A stretch of 64,000 nucleotides of DNA from Daphnia pulex (Eukaryota; Arthropoda; Branchiopoda; Diplostraca; Daphniidae): NCBI RefSeq assembly GCF_021134715.1, contig NC_060023.1, positions 9,486,001 through 9,550,000 of the forward strand, in the 5' to 3' direction. Below the pieces are notes generated by a model, which was not told where the DNA came from, made no database searches, and was given only the letters and a program-made list of their open reading frames with translations. Positions 13,301 to 25,355 of this stretch are shown here, piece by piece (the stretch's first letter is position 1; every line of letters starts with the position of its first letter). Position numbers and translations under genes: made by a program.

Positions 13301-14699
13301 CATTACCGGGGGATGAAAAATTTACATATTAAAACACATGGACCCAATGATTCCATTTCCATTTGATTAAAACGGGGTGGTGGGGTGAAACGAAAAAGAA
13401 ATGTGTCAAGGAGGCCGGAGCGTGCACGCGTGTTCAAGTTAAAGGGGAAAGAAAAATTTCCATAGACCGAAGGGGGTTAAAAATAAAACAAAAAGAACGA
13501 ATCCAACTGACTAGATGATACTATAGTCTTATAAAAATATACCTGGTGGTTGGTGGTGGTGGTGGGTGAACAGTATACGACAGAAAAGGGGGGAGAGAAG
13601 AAGAATAATGCCGCGGGATTGTATTTTCATCAGATCGAAGACGCCGATGATACTATCACGAAGGCATCCGAGGCCAGCAGCGTGATTAGGGGGTGAAAAT
13701 TTCGAATGCAATCAAAAAACGAAAAAGAAGAGCGTGTGTGTGTGTGGGTCAAACCGAAAAAGAAGGGGATGATACACACACACACCAGAGAGAGAGGGTG
13801 TATTATTCAAGTCTTTATTTGGTCATTTCAGAGGAAAAAAGAGAAACGAAAACCAAAAATTCTTTTCATCCCTCGAACTTTTTTCGTTTCCCTCTCTGCC
13901 ACTGGCAGCCGTCAGACTCACTTGACGATAGCACCCGATAAAATATATCAGGAAATGGAATGAGTTAATAACAATATCAACCTTTTGAAATAAAAATGAC
14001 GTCGAAACAATAGTTGTATCAACATCATTTCTATACAAGGACCGGAGCTAGAATTTTATTTCGGGTGTATATTCGATTGCCTTTTTAGTTAGATCGGGAA
14101 TGAATTGATGACAAAATGATACGCAGACGTGTGTTTTTTCACGTACGCCATTCAGAAACAGAAATTTGAAACGCCAGAGAGTTGTCATTGACTGGGATAT
14201 TATAGACTCGAGCTACTTTGAATGTTTTAGGGATAAACAGCAATCCGGGAATCGGGACTTTTTCTTCTTTTCCCTTGAGATAATCATTATTGAGCTAATC
14301 TCTACACAATTACGCACAAAACAAATAATAAGACTCATTTTCAGCCATAAACAGTTGCTGAGCTTTTTCTTTCGGAGTTTCGTTTTTGACCGTGAAAGAA
14401 ATCTTAATTACTGGGATCCCCCAATAATTATGATTTCAAAACAAACTTAAAATTGTTGGGTCCGTTTCGGGACCTTTTTCGGGTTTAGAGAGATATAATT
14501 GATGCCCTGGAAACGGCGGAGAAAGATCTTACGTCTTACTTACACGTCACGTGTTACCATTTAAATTACTTTGACTTTCGTTTCAAGTCGTGTCCTTCTC
14601 CGTTTACCGAAATCACACGCGTGAAAACGGAGGGTTTCTCTCTCCCACCCACCCCCCGGTTGTGCCCGGCACTCGGTCAAGTTCAACAGGTGGTTGCTT

Positions 14700-15960
14700 T
14701 ATTCCTCTGTTTCGTCATAGCCGAAATAGAGGGCGTTTTAAGATTTGTGAACCGGAACTAAAATACTACCGTACCAGGAGGTGCCGGTGTGGCGGCAAAA
14801 CCCTTCTTGGTTGAAAAATTGTTCAAGTTGCACTTTGCTTCAAGTGTTTCAAGTTCAAATGAATTGGATTGTTTACTCACAGACACAGCTGTGATGTACA
14901 AAAACAGGCCTGATCTGCAGTCGTTCAAAAATGAGTGATCTAATAAACCCTGACTGAGAAAAACAAAAACAACAAGATAAAAAGTTTCAGCCAACTGCAT
15001 GGCCCAGGAATAATCCTACTCCGTACTACATAACGATTTAAAATTAACGCCACCAAATTGTCCAAAAGGAAGAATAGAGATGAATTTGTCCTACCTTTAT
15101 GCCTTGGAAATCCACAGCCAGGCATCCACAAGTGCTCCATCCAAAGTTGAATCCACCAGGATGGATAGGGTAAAGGGTGTCCTCGTGAATACACCCACAT
15201 TCGTACACGGGCGTACACGAGGGCATTTAAAGGAAGAGGAATTGAAGAGATCCTTAACTCGGACGGCATCGGTAGTTTCTCCAATGGGATACTGTTTATC
15301 TAAATAAAAAATTTTAACAATGAGTTATACGACAAATATTTAAAGAAACAATACTAAGCAAGGAAAAGTAGAAAATAACAGTTGTAAACCAGGGTATACC
15401 CTAATAGTTATTAAACAGGAGAATTGAAGGTTTGAATGTAATACACTACATTTATGCAAGTCTTGCATCATAAACAAATCTGGCAGGTCACATGCAGGTT
15501 TATAAAAGTAACGAAAATTATTACCTGAGCGATGATACTGTGATTGTTGATGATGGCAGGAGGTTAACAATCAAATCACATGACTGGAAGTCCAGCACAA
15601 GAAAAACTTTGCTGTTACGATGGCTGGCTCAGGCCTCAAACCTGCACAGAGGAAAAGGTTACATATATAGTGCAAACAAACTACCATGCATAGACAAGGG
15701 GATAATTAATGACTCATTAGTTAGTAACAATTCACAAACTTGGAACAAGTTTAACTCTGCTATTGAAGCTCCCATAGACATCCCATTTTTGTTCTGAGTA
15801 TTTACCCGCCAAACAGCATGGAGAGAATGGAAAGCTGCGACACCAAAGTTGACATGGCGATGACCACATTTTTGTAATTTTATTTTCGTGTATCTTCCAC
15901 GTGACCACGTCCAAAAAGTGATCAATAGTTGTCAATCATTCCGTTTTTCTTTGAAATCTT
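14700..15960 (-). ncRNA. Candidate spliced transcript without a long ORF
   Basis: Five minus-strand segments have well-formed splice signals in consistent order: first exon ending 15808 (donor GTAAAT), 15641-15525 (acceptor TGTGCAG, donor GTAATA), 15299-15095 (acceptor TATTTAG, donor GTAGGA), 14953-14881 (acceptor TTCTCAG, donor GTGAGT), and a last segment starting 14757 (acceptor ATTTTAG). All three frames of the second segment contain stops, so the chain as a whole is non-coding. One short ORF beginning at the ATG at 15226 crosses two introns and would give about 74 residues, Cys-rich at its start (CGCIH, STCGC). I do not recognise it. It could be a lncRNA, a microprotein gene or a decayed gene. 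Confidence 0.3.
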
Positions 15961-18350
15961 AGTCTACTGTTGAAAATTATAGTCTCCTTTGGAAATTTTA
16001 GTCTCCGCTTGTAAACGAACGAAAGCAGCAGACGACACTAATATTCTAATTAGTAATAATTAAGGTATCGATTAGAATTTATTAAAAATCGACCCCTAAA
16101 TCCAAAAAACGCAAACAAAGAAAAAAGCGGTTTGAACGCCAGCAATCAACATCCGCTGAACAGATCGGTATTATTTTCAAATCAAATTGTTCGTCTCAAC
16201 AATTTGATTACGTCCACCCACCACAGACAAGATTAAAGTAAAAGTTTGCACGAAACCCGCCCTAATAACACCCCCAGGACCCTCTTGGAAGCCAAAAGGG
16301 AATAATTATTATTAGATAAGAAATCAAATAATATTACATGCCCGTACTGAGGAATTTGCTTTTTATTTTAACGCTTCTTCTTGGTGGCGATCATGGCGAT
16401 GGGATTGGGTCGGGTGATCAATTCGAAATTCAATCACACGAACAAGTCGAGCAAGTTCTTCTTCTTTCAACTTTGCTCACGTATGAGAGTTCTCCGATGA
16501 CATCCATTCGGGTGTCATCCCTTCGCCATTCCACATCAGAGGGTTCGAATAAAACTTGGACAGCCGGAATGAATTTGGAGCTACCGGAAGATGAGTTTTT
16601 GTTTCACACATGTATACGTCGGGATATTATTCGATCGATCTTATATACTTTTGCACTTGGCTTATTATTATTATGTGTATATTAGGTTCGGTTGTTTTTT
16701 GGTCTCGAGAGATGTATTTTGGAGAATTAAAAGAAAAGAAATAATAAATATTTTGTCTTTAGATATTTTCCTTTAGATTTTTGAATTCATTTCATTTAAT
16801 TGGTTCGGCAGAAGAATAAGCAAAAGTGCCGACTCTGCACGTGATCCATCGGGTAGATAACCTTATAATGCCGCAGGTCCCCCGGGCTGGATGACTCTCG
16901 GGACGGGATCTCAAGAATACCGCTTGTCACGAACGACGACGTCTCGCCGTTCATGAATACTGAATGAAAAATCGTAGAGAATAAAAAACACAAAAAAAAA
17001 CATCTTTTTTTGGCAACAACAATTTGAATACATTGGAAAAAAATAATTTAAAAAATGAAAGAAAAAATCTTTTAAATTGATTTTTTTTTAAATTTATTTC
17101 CCCAACTGCCGGGACGGCAAACGGGAATCGACGGTGGCCCTTCTTCATATTCGGGGCTGTAAACGGAGACTATGTGCTGGATGAAAGGGAAAATACGAAA
17201 AAGGGATCCGACGACGAGAAGAAACCAAAAGACTCGGAAAGACAATGAAAACTTGTTGTCTGTGGTCAAATTCACAAAAGAGTTTCGACTCCTATAAAAG
17301 CGAAGACAAAGTCAGAGCCCATGTGTCTAGAGTCTAGACAGACGTCCAGAATCCCTTTTACATCTGCCGATGGAGAAATAAAGAAAAAGAGTCCAGGGTT
17401 TTGGGTGTGTCCGGGTGTCCATGGGTTTTTTCTCCGTTCTTCATTCAGTCCGCGAAAATATAAATGAATAGAGACGTAGATTATGCGCTAGTCACATCTT
17501 TGACTATCATTTTTAATTTCTTGTTTTTTTTTTCTTCTCATTTTCGTCGAGATGATTTTCGCTTTTTGGGATTTTTCTTGTTTTTGTAGAAATATTATTC
17601 ATATCAGATGAAACCGGACTGGCCGAATAAATAAGAGACCAGCTTTGCCCATAGCTTAAACCAGTGCATTTCCATAGTTGGACAACTCGAAACAATTCAA
17701 AAATGAACAGCAACTTTTATAAGTATCCGGTCATCCAGTGCTTTCAATCGGCAGAACCCCACAATCGAATCCTCCTGCTATTTTTTGAGCTTCTTATTTC
17801 AACTTCATTTGGTATTATATACTATACTAAGATGCCTGTCGAGAGAGAGTGAGAAGAACGCCATCCACTACAACGCTCTTTTCAAGGTTGAAACTTGACT
17901 ACTACTATTACCTGTGGGCTGTGGTACGGTTTGATGTGACTTTCGTCCTGGGCAACTTGATTCCAGTTGGGGCTGTTCTTCAACCTGTCATCCCTTTTTC
18001 TTTTCTTTTTTTTTTTTAAACTCAAACCTTTTGAAAAATTTGAAATAGGGGAAGCCAAATTTTTCCAAATCAAAAAAATCTTTTTTATCTTTTCCGGAGC
18101 AGATCGTATACAACTTTTGTCGCCAATTTGCTGATAGCAAACAACTTGTTAAGGTCTCAAACGTGTGCCGATAGAGAAATTATTTTTTTTTTTTTTGCAA
18201 TTAAGAAACGAGAATTTCTGACTTTTTCCTTTTTCGTCTTTTGCTTTTATTACCTACCTGTCCTACCTGTATAGTAGATAGTTGTAGCGTCATTATGTGG
18301 GACCCCATCTTTCCCAATCCTCTGCAGACTTTTTTTTTTCTTCTTTATTT

Positions 18351-18370
18351 GTGTGTGTGTGTGTGTGTGT
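18351..18370. repeat. (GT)10 microsatellite
   Basis: Uninterrupted GT dinucleotide run in the spacer. Confidence 0.95.
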
Positions 18371-20397
18371 TGGGTACTAGAGTAGACGTGATGTGTGTTT
18401 GACTATCGTTGGTTTCATCCTCAACGACCCTTCTTCATTCTCCTCCTATCGACCTCCCCATTCCTCCGAAATCAATATAGACATACCTTTAGGGATTTCT
18501 CTTTGTTTTTGTCCTTTCATTCTTGTTCGTATGATTCTACTCCAGACATTCTATTTGTATAGTACACACTCGCATACATTTATGAATGTCAAGGACGACA
18601 TTTTCGTTTTTTCTATTTCTTTTTCATAATTGTCATTCCACCCTCTTATCGAACGTTGATATCCTTCGATGTATTAGAAGGAAAAAGACCCAGAGAAATG
18701 TCCCAAATGAATGTGTAGTATTTTTACTATATAGAGTCTTCTTCTTCTTCTTAGAGTCTTGTCCAGATCAGAAGGTTATAACTATATATAGGCTATATAC
18801 ATAACGTTATATGACACTCAAGTTGTAAAACTGTTGGGTATATGGGACCCATTTTTCAGTTGATACAACACACAAAAGAAATTGCAGCTGAATTGGTTTA
18901 ACCGGGTTTAACCCTTTTCGAGTTGTTATATTTTAGCGCAGTTTATAATAGACGGGACCGATGAGTCGAACACAGTTGCTGGGCCCGCCAAATAAGGTTC
19001 TATTTAGCCTATAGTATACATATATACCTTTTCTTTTCTTTGAAAAAATAAAATTTAGTCGTAAATAAAAAAGAAATAGAAGAGGAAACCAGAAAACACA
19101 AAAAAGAATGGGAAGAATGCGTAGAAGATTTCGATTTATTTTTTACGAGGTCGTGGATATAAATAGTTCGACCCATTTATACTATTCTTGTACATATATA
19201 TGTCGTTTTTTTGGTCATCTGTCATTCAATAGAGCATGGATATATCTTCCGGAGCATATAGAGTCGGCAAAGGTACCATAAGAAATACTTATAGAGAAAG
19301 AAGAAGAAACAAAATAAATAACTCGAAACTGAAAAGAAAAAAAGGGTTAAAAATAAACACGCATCGATCGAGTTGACCGTATTTGGTTGGTCCATCCGAA
19401 ATAGTAAAATAAAAAAAAAGGGAAATAAAATCAAGAAAGAAAAAAGAAGAAGAAGACTGGCTACAGGCGAATGAAGGTTGAATATAAGGTGGAAAAGAAA
19501 TCAACAGTAAACGAGTTATCTCTATTTGAGAAAAATATACAAAACAGGAAATCATCATCACGAAAAAAGAGTAAAAACGAAAAATCCAGTATACCGAGAG
19601 AGCAGTGGCCCTTTTATTATACACTACTATATGCTATGGATGAATAATGGTCTCTTTGTTCATTTCGGTTCAACGAATTGGTATCCGTGCCGAAAATTCG
19701 ATTTTGCGGCCACTAAATTATTCACTGAATTCATTATCTCCACGTCGATAATAAATCCATTAATGACACAACACAAGACGGCATTTTTACTTTCGTTCGA
19801 ATTCGAAATGGACGGACGCGAACTGGATATTGGCTTATACCAAACGCATAATTATTTTATGGCTAAACCGTCGTCGTTGAGGTGTTTCTCCTCTATTCTT
19901 TTTCGAGATGGAACATTCAAGATATACGGTGGAAGAACAAGTGCTTGCGAGAGTGAAGCAGCTATATAAGTTCGGCTCCTTTCAGCTTTTTTTGGCGGCC
20001 GCACCTTTTGAATTATAAAGACCTGTTTTTTTTCGGTTAGTTTGCTCGACGATTTGAATTCCCTTTTTTTTTCGCCCGATTTAGTTTGAGCTGTTTCACC
20101 TTTAACTATACATGTAAAATAAATTATAATACTGCACTCTACAGGCCAATGACCAGCCAGTCGTCCACACCCATTTCATCGTTTCCCTTTCACGAACAAA
20201 AATCTTCTTCGACAATCATCAATTCAAACAATATATAACGTTTAAGGACGAATAGACAATTAATTTCCCTTTCTTTTATTCGTTATTCATCCGTATAGAA
20301 TAGTACGGGTTGTTGGGACGTTACAAGGCTATGCGTAGACCAGCCAATTCTTGCAGTGTCACTTTTGATTGTTCGGTAGCGATAACGAAATGATTCA

Positions 20398-20419
20398 GAA
20401 GAAGAAGAAGAAGAAGAAA
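20398..20419. repeat. (GAA)n microsatellite
   Basis: Seven uninterrupted AGA/GAA trinucleotides in the spacer. Confidence 0.9.
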
Positions 20420-21208
20420 CAAAAAAAGAAACAAAGTCTATAATCCAGTTTGGGGACTGCTGTGATTTGAATTTTGGATTCGCCGATGAGAGTTGCTGGG
20501 GCGTAACCCTAGATGTTTCAAAATTTCGTGGAGGTCTTATTGCTCAATTTTCAGAAAAAAACTGGAAAAACTCGACAGTGTCCATCAAAGTGCATTCACA
20601 CGTAAATTTGAGAACGAAAGAATCATACTATACGATCAAAAATGTGTAGATTGTTACATTTTCGGAATATATTCACGTTCACCACACATATTTTTTCCGT
20701 ACGATGTGTATTTAATGCTGATTCAATTTATTCATCTCTTCCCAGCTGTTTGTAGGTTGCGCATCTGGCCTGACAATTTTTCCCTATTTTTCCAACGGCC
20801 GGTATAGACTCGGCACTTTTCCAACTGACGGCAATATATTTCCGGCGCAAGTGTCGGCTCTGTTTGGTCATAGTGGCATATCTTTCATTTCCGTTCAAAC
20901 TCGTCGTTATTGATTTGTGGACTGTCGCAATCGAAATTTTTGTTTTCCCCTTTTTCCGCCCGTCAACGACATTGTGAAAGGTTCATATCGTTTGGTTCCG
21001 AATAACCTTGCGATGAAAATCACCGTCATTATATATGACGTGATACTGTGCGCTATGTACATAAACGAAATTTCAATCAAAGGCTTTGTATAGTATTAGT
21101 CAAATCGATGCTTCACACTCAAGCCGAAATAATTAGATAAAAGATGAAATCAGTGACGCATTTCGGGAACTATTCCTTGCCCTTTGTGTAAGTAGAACGT
21201 AGACGACC

Positions 21209-21235
21209 GGTCCCGGCGTCATATATGCCGGGACC
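21209..21235. repeat. Perfect inverted repeat (9-bp GC-rich stem, 9-base loop)
   Basis: Left arm GGTCCCGGC (21209-21217), loop GTCATATAT, right arm GCCGGGACC (21227-21235). The arms are exact complements. The left arm overlaps the palindrome GACCGGTC (21205-21212). Such a GC-rich stem stands out in AT-rich DNA. No mature small RNA that I know is recognisable in it, and the stem is too short for a standard miRNA precursor. Confidence 0.7.
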
Positions 21236-23264
21236 TGATTTCAGTTCAAATCACCCTGCAACTTAGAAACTAGATTACCTTGCGTGACTTTATGCTAACC
21301 TTAAATAATTGAATGGTGCATTCAACCCCACTTTTACTCACGTGTTGACTGACTTTAAGAGTCATTTGATTTTAGCGAGTTTACTCGTTTAGGTTACATT
21401 CATCACTTATACATTTTCCAACCTGCCTTATCTTTTGTTCCTTTAACGTCATATGCGACTTAAAGGCTACACGTCAATGGTATTGAAATATTAGTCACTT
21501 TCCTTATTATCACTAAGTCAACGTAGAACGTAGTACATCCCATATCTGAAACGCACCGTGTGCGCTGTATATGTTGTCGAAGGATCGAGAAAATCCTTTT
21601 TGGTATTTTACGGTTCTATAATGAAATAAGATAAAAGTGCACTGATAATGAGCCGAGTATAGTGAAACATATTTAAACACGCATGACGCATTGAGCGGGC
21701 ACCACACATTCTTGTTGGCCTGTGTAGCGACCGATCCCCAAACTGCGCTCTCGATATTATTCATATACAAATCATCCCGAATCGATCGATCCGTTTTTCT
21801 GGTTTTTCAACTCTTCTTTTTGTTTTTGAATTGCTGTGCCTGGTTTTTTTGAATTGATTGAGGTCAGAAGTTTAAACCATCCAAACATACAGTGAATTCG
21901 TTGACACTTGATTCCTGACAGTTTTTAAAATTTAACAAAAAGACGATCATATTCCGTTAGATCGCCAATTCAGGAAGAATTCCAGGAAATATAAAGGAGT
22001 CGGACTACTACTAAACTCAAAAAAGAAAACATTTGTGTTCGTTATACTAGTACATTATAGAGTGAATTGGATATATATATATAACCCCCAAAATAGCTAT
22101 TTCTACGAGTCCCAAGGCAAAGGCTCGAGAGCATAGTCGCATTCATTTGTTTGCTGACTCGGCTTCGTTCATCACGTCGACAACCAATTTTCAAACGGCA
22201 TCGTCAATTTCTTCTGTTTCTACCGGCGACGACACGAATTTCTATACACCATTGGCTCAACCACACAGGTAAAAAAAAAAATAATCAAATGTTTGAGCTT
22301 GAAATTTCTATAAAAATTGAATAAAGTTTGGTGGAAATGTACATACAGAGCGTGGGCGCCCAGCACGCTGAGCGCGGGACAGGTAAATATATTTCAAATG
22401 AGATAGGGACACCGGGGTAATGTTGTGAAAGAAAAAGGGACGACAACAAGTCAGGTGCTGGCCAAGGTTGACGCAATCTCGCCTTTCTGTTTGTGGAGCT
22501 CATCTAAAATGTCCCCATCACCACCAACCACCCTCTCTCTCTCTCTCTCGAAAAATAAAACACAAGCGAAAAAAGCCAGCAGCTCCGATTCATCACTTTC
22601 CCTTATCTCTGCTGCTGCTGGCCTAGCACAAAAGTTGGCCCCTCCTATATATATTCCTTACGTTGATTCTTTTTATTTTTACAAACGAAAAGGTAAAGAA
22701 ACAAAAAAAAGATATAGAGGAAAAACCACAAGGCCCTACGGCAACCAAACGGCTATCCACTTTACCTGTAGTCAAGTGTTTCCCCCTAAAAGTGGTGTAG
22801 CCGTTTCAGCCAAACAAAGTGAAGATGTGCAACTAGGATAAAAAGCAATTGCACAGACTGTATGCCAGCGCAGGTTGTTAAGGCTGGTCAAGGTAAAATA
22901 ATACAACGATTCGTAACGTTCGGAGAAAAATAGTCGAATGGAAATTGATGGGCAAAAGTCACTAGGGAGGGATATAGCGCTGCTGGGGGGAGAGGAAAAT
23001 GAGCTTTGTATTTCGTACGCCGCTGACTATATCATCTTACAGCGTTGTATCTTTTTTTGTTTCCTTTTTTATTATTGGTTTCACTCTTGCAACAGTAGCT
23101 GAGACTCTGCTGCTGGAAAACACCAAAGGCAAAGGGAAAGCAACAGTCTTGTGTCTGAGCGACTCGTCGACGGTGAGACCCCCACATTCATCTATTATTC
23201 AAACTAGACACACAAAATCCTACAGTTCCATTTCAACGGCATAGGTCTAGACTAGCACGCAAAA

Positions 23265-25019
23265 ATGTCGGCGGATTTCTTCACGTCTCTCAGCTGGACG
23301 GCAATGGACAAGACCACGTTGTTCATTCAAGTCTTTTACACTGTTGCTGCGCTAGTCTTAATGTGGCTCTTGCATTACGTCTTTATCCAACCGCTCAACA
23401 GGATCAGAGTAAGTTTCAAATTGTAATTCAATCTTTTTTTAAAAAACATAAAATTTTTTTTTTGATGGCAGGATTTGTGCGACACGGGCTACCAAGATCA
23501 AGCGAGATGGGATCGCTACGGAAGGACAAAGCGCCAGCTGGCCAACGAAGCTAGACGGAACAAAAAAGTCGGCGACGTGCCGCCCGTCTTTCCCAACGGA
23601 TGGTTCGCTCTGTGCGAGTCGGAAGACCTCAAAGCCGGACAAGTCTTGGCCGTCAAAGCTCTCGGTAAAATCAAAATCAAATAATTAAATCAATTTCAGA
23701 TGAATGACGTAACAGTTCAGAGTGACCTCTGTTAAGGACGTGACGCAGTTATATAGTATAGGCGCATAATCTAATATATTAAAATGGCTGCTGCCTAGAT
23801 GATGTAACACTATAATTGGTAATCCTCCAACGTTACGTATATCTTTATACAGACGAGAATCTGGCCGTTTTTCGGACCGAAGAAGGAAAAGTATGTGTGC
23901 TGGACGCTTACTGCCCTCATTTGGGAGCCCATTTGGGCATAGGTGGACGAGTTGTTGACGATTGCATCGAGTGTCCATTTCACGGCTGGAAGTTCAGCGG
24001 GCACGATGGCAAATGCACTTCTATTCCATACTCAAAAGGAAAAGGTTGAATTTCGAAATGCATCTAAACAAAAATAAAAAAACAGGAATATTATAGTCAT
24101 ATGTAAATTACAATTATGTTTTGAAAATCATGATACCAGTTCCGACGAGCGCTCAAGTCAAGAAATGGCCGAGCCACGAAGTCAACGGCTTCGTTTTCTT
24201 CTGGTACCACGCCGAGACGGACAAGAGTTTGGAACCAGAATGGACCGTTCCCGAATTGGATGTCATCAGCTCAGGCCGTTGGAAATACCGCGGACGGACC
24301 GAGTACAAAGTCAACGTTCACATTCAAGAGATACCTGAAAATGGAGCTGACGTGGCTCATTTGGCCCATCTCCACGGTCCGTCGATGCTGGGAGGATCCG
24401 ACCTGACATTCATCGACAAATCAAACTGTCCCGGCAAATTAAACGACACGTCGGCGCCCATTCTGCATCATCACTGGGAGGTGGGATGGCAAGGCCCGGA
24501 GCACGGAGCGGCCGATAGCCACATAGCTGTCACGACCATCAAGCACGATTTGCGTCTTTTCGGCCGCATACCCTTCATCTTGATGGAAGTCGAAGCCAAA
24601 CAGATCGGTCCCGGATTGGTTTATTTGACTCTGGACACTTCGCTGGGCCGTTGCGTCTTGGTTCAGACTGTTACGCCCATTGCGCCGTTCACTCAACGGG
24701 TATTACATCGATTGTACGCCTCGCCAACTGTCATCGCACCTTACGCCAAACTGATTCTTTGGGGCGAAGCTATTCAGGTATTCATTCATCAGATGGTTTT
24801 GGTAAATTCTTATGATTTTTAACTGACATTGAGGGATTGTTTTAGTTTGAGCGCGACGTGGCTGTGTGGAACAACAAAACTTACATCAGACATCCGGTCA
24901 TAGTCTCCGAAGATCGAACCATCAGCAAACATCGACGTTGGTACCAGCAATTTTATTCGGAACATTCTCCGCGTATTGAAACCATCATGGAAAGTAGAAA
25001 AGGTTCTTTAGATTGGTGA
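23265..25019 (+). CDS. nvd: Neverland: Rieske cholesterol 7,8-dehydrogenase
   Basis: Five exons: 23265-23408, 23472-23664, 23853-24044, 24140-24777 and 24846-25019, in phase, 446 residues. It converts cholesterol to 7-dehydrocholesterol, the first step of ecdysteroid synthesis. The N-terminus carries one membrane segment (about residues 18-41). The Rieske [2Fe-2S] domain has C133-x-H135 and C153-x2-H156. The catalytic domain has the neverland/DAF-36 non-heme iron pattern E243-x3-D247-x2-H250-x4-H255. The start is the ATG in context AAAAATG that immediately precedes the membrane anchor. All catalytic ligands are present, so it should be active. Daphnia species are known to have more than one neverland gene; I cannot tell which copy this is. 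It ends 336 bases from the convergent CUB gene. Confidence 0.95.
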
Positions 25020-25355
25020 AATTCGTTTTGTTTAGTGAACAGCCTGATTTTATTAATCTTTTGTTTATTCCAGCATGTGTATACAGTAAACCGAGTACTT
25101 ATGTTTTGTATCATTGTGTATTTGACATTTTTAAAAATGATTATCCAGTTTTTCTCAAATTACATTTTTTAAAACAAATTCATTCAATTGTAACATTATT
25201 CGCCAGGTAAAGAGACACCTCAATTATAACGATATTTACACACGTCAAGATTATATAAGACTGAGATTCAAATGCAGACACGCAATCCAAATATTTGTGC
25301 GATTAGATGTAACAGTTAGTAGGAACGATAATGAAAATCAAATCGATAATCATCA

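Larger units (their letters stand above)
4647..14700. other. Spook-neverland spacer, left part: no protein gene found
   Basis: About 10 kb with only short, low-complexity open frames on both strands. None shows a recognisable domain or a convincing chain of in-phase exons. It contains microsatellites (GTCG near 5136-5154, GTA near 5594-5618), a long pyrimidine tract (5711-5872), poly-A/T runs, and five CACGTG E-boxes at 6018, 8472, 10350, 11342 and 13109, plus a sixth at 14548. By position it is a candidate regulatory domain shared by the two ecdysteroid genes. Confidence 0.5.
15961..23264. other. Spook-neverland spacer, right part: no protein gene found
   Basis: About 7.3 kb without a convincing coding chain. 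It holds a (GT)10 repeat, a GAA repeat, E-boxes at 16838 and 21339, and a perfect 9-bp GC-rich hairpin at 21209-21235. The final few hundred bases are probably the neverland promoter and 5' UTR; I could not identify a clear TATA box there. Confidence 0.5.

Noticed and set aside
16338-16685. 115-codon plus-strand open frame starting with a signal-like MPVLRNLLFILTLLLGG
   Set aside because: Isolated, not recognisable, and ends in an AT-rich hydrophobic stretch. It could be tested by RNA-seq, but I cannot support it.
16800-17990. Minus-strand exon-like pieces (17912-17990 with donor CAG/GTAATA; about 17190-17100 after TTTCATCCAG; 16960-16810 after TTTCATTCAG)
   Set aside because: Individual splice signals look good and two pieces join in phase, but no donor ends the middle piece, no start exon was found, and the product is unrecognisable.
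19526-19969. 147-codon plus-strand open frame in the spacer
   Set aside because: No domain, unusual composition, no neighbouring exons in phase, and the opposite strand also has open frames. Probably chance.
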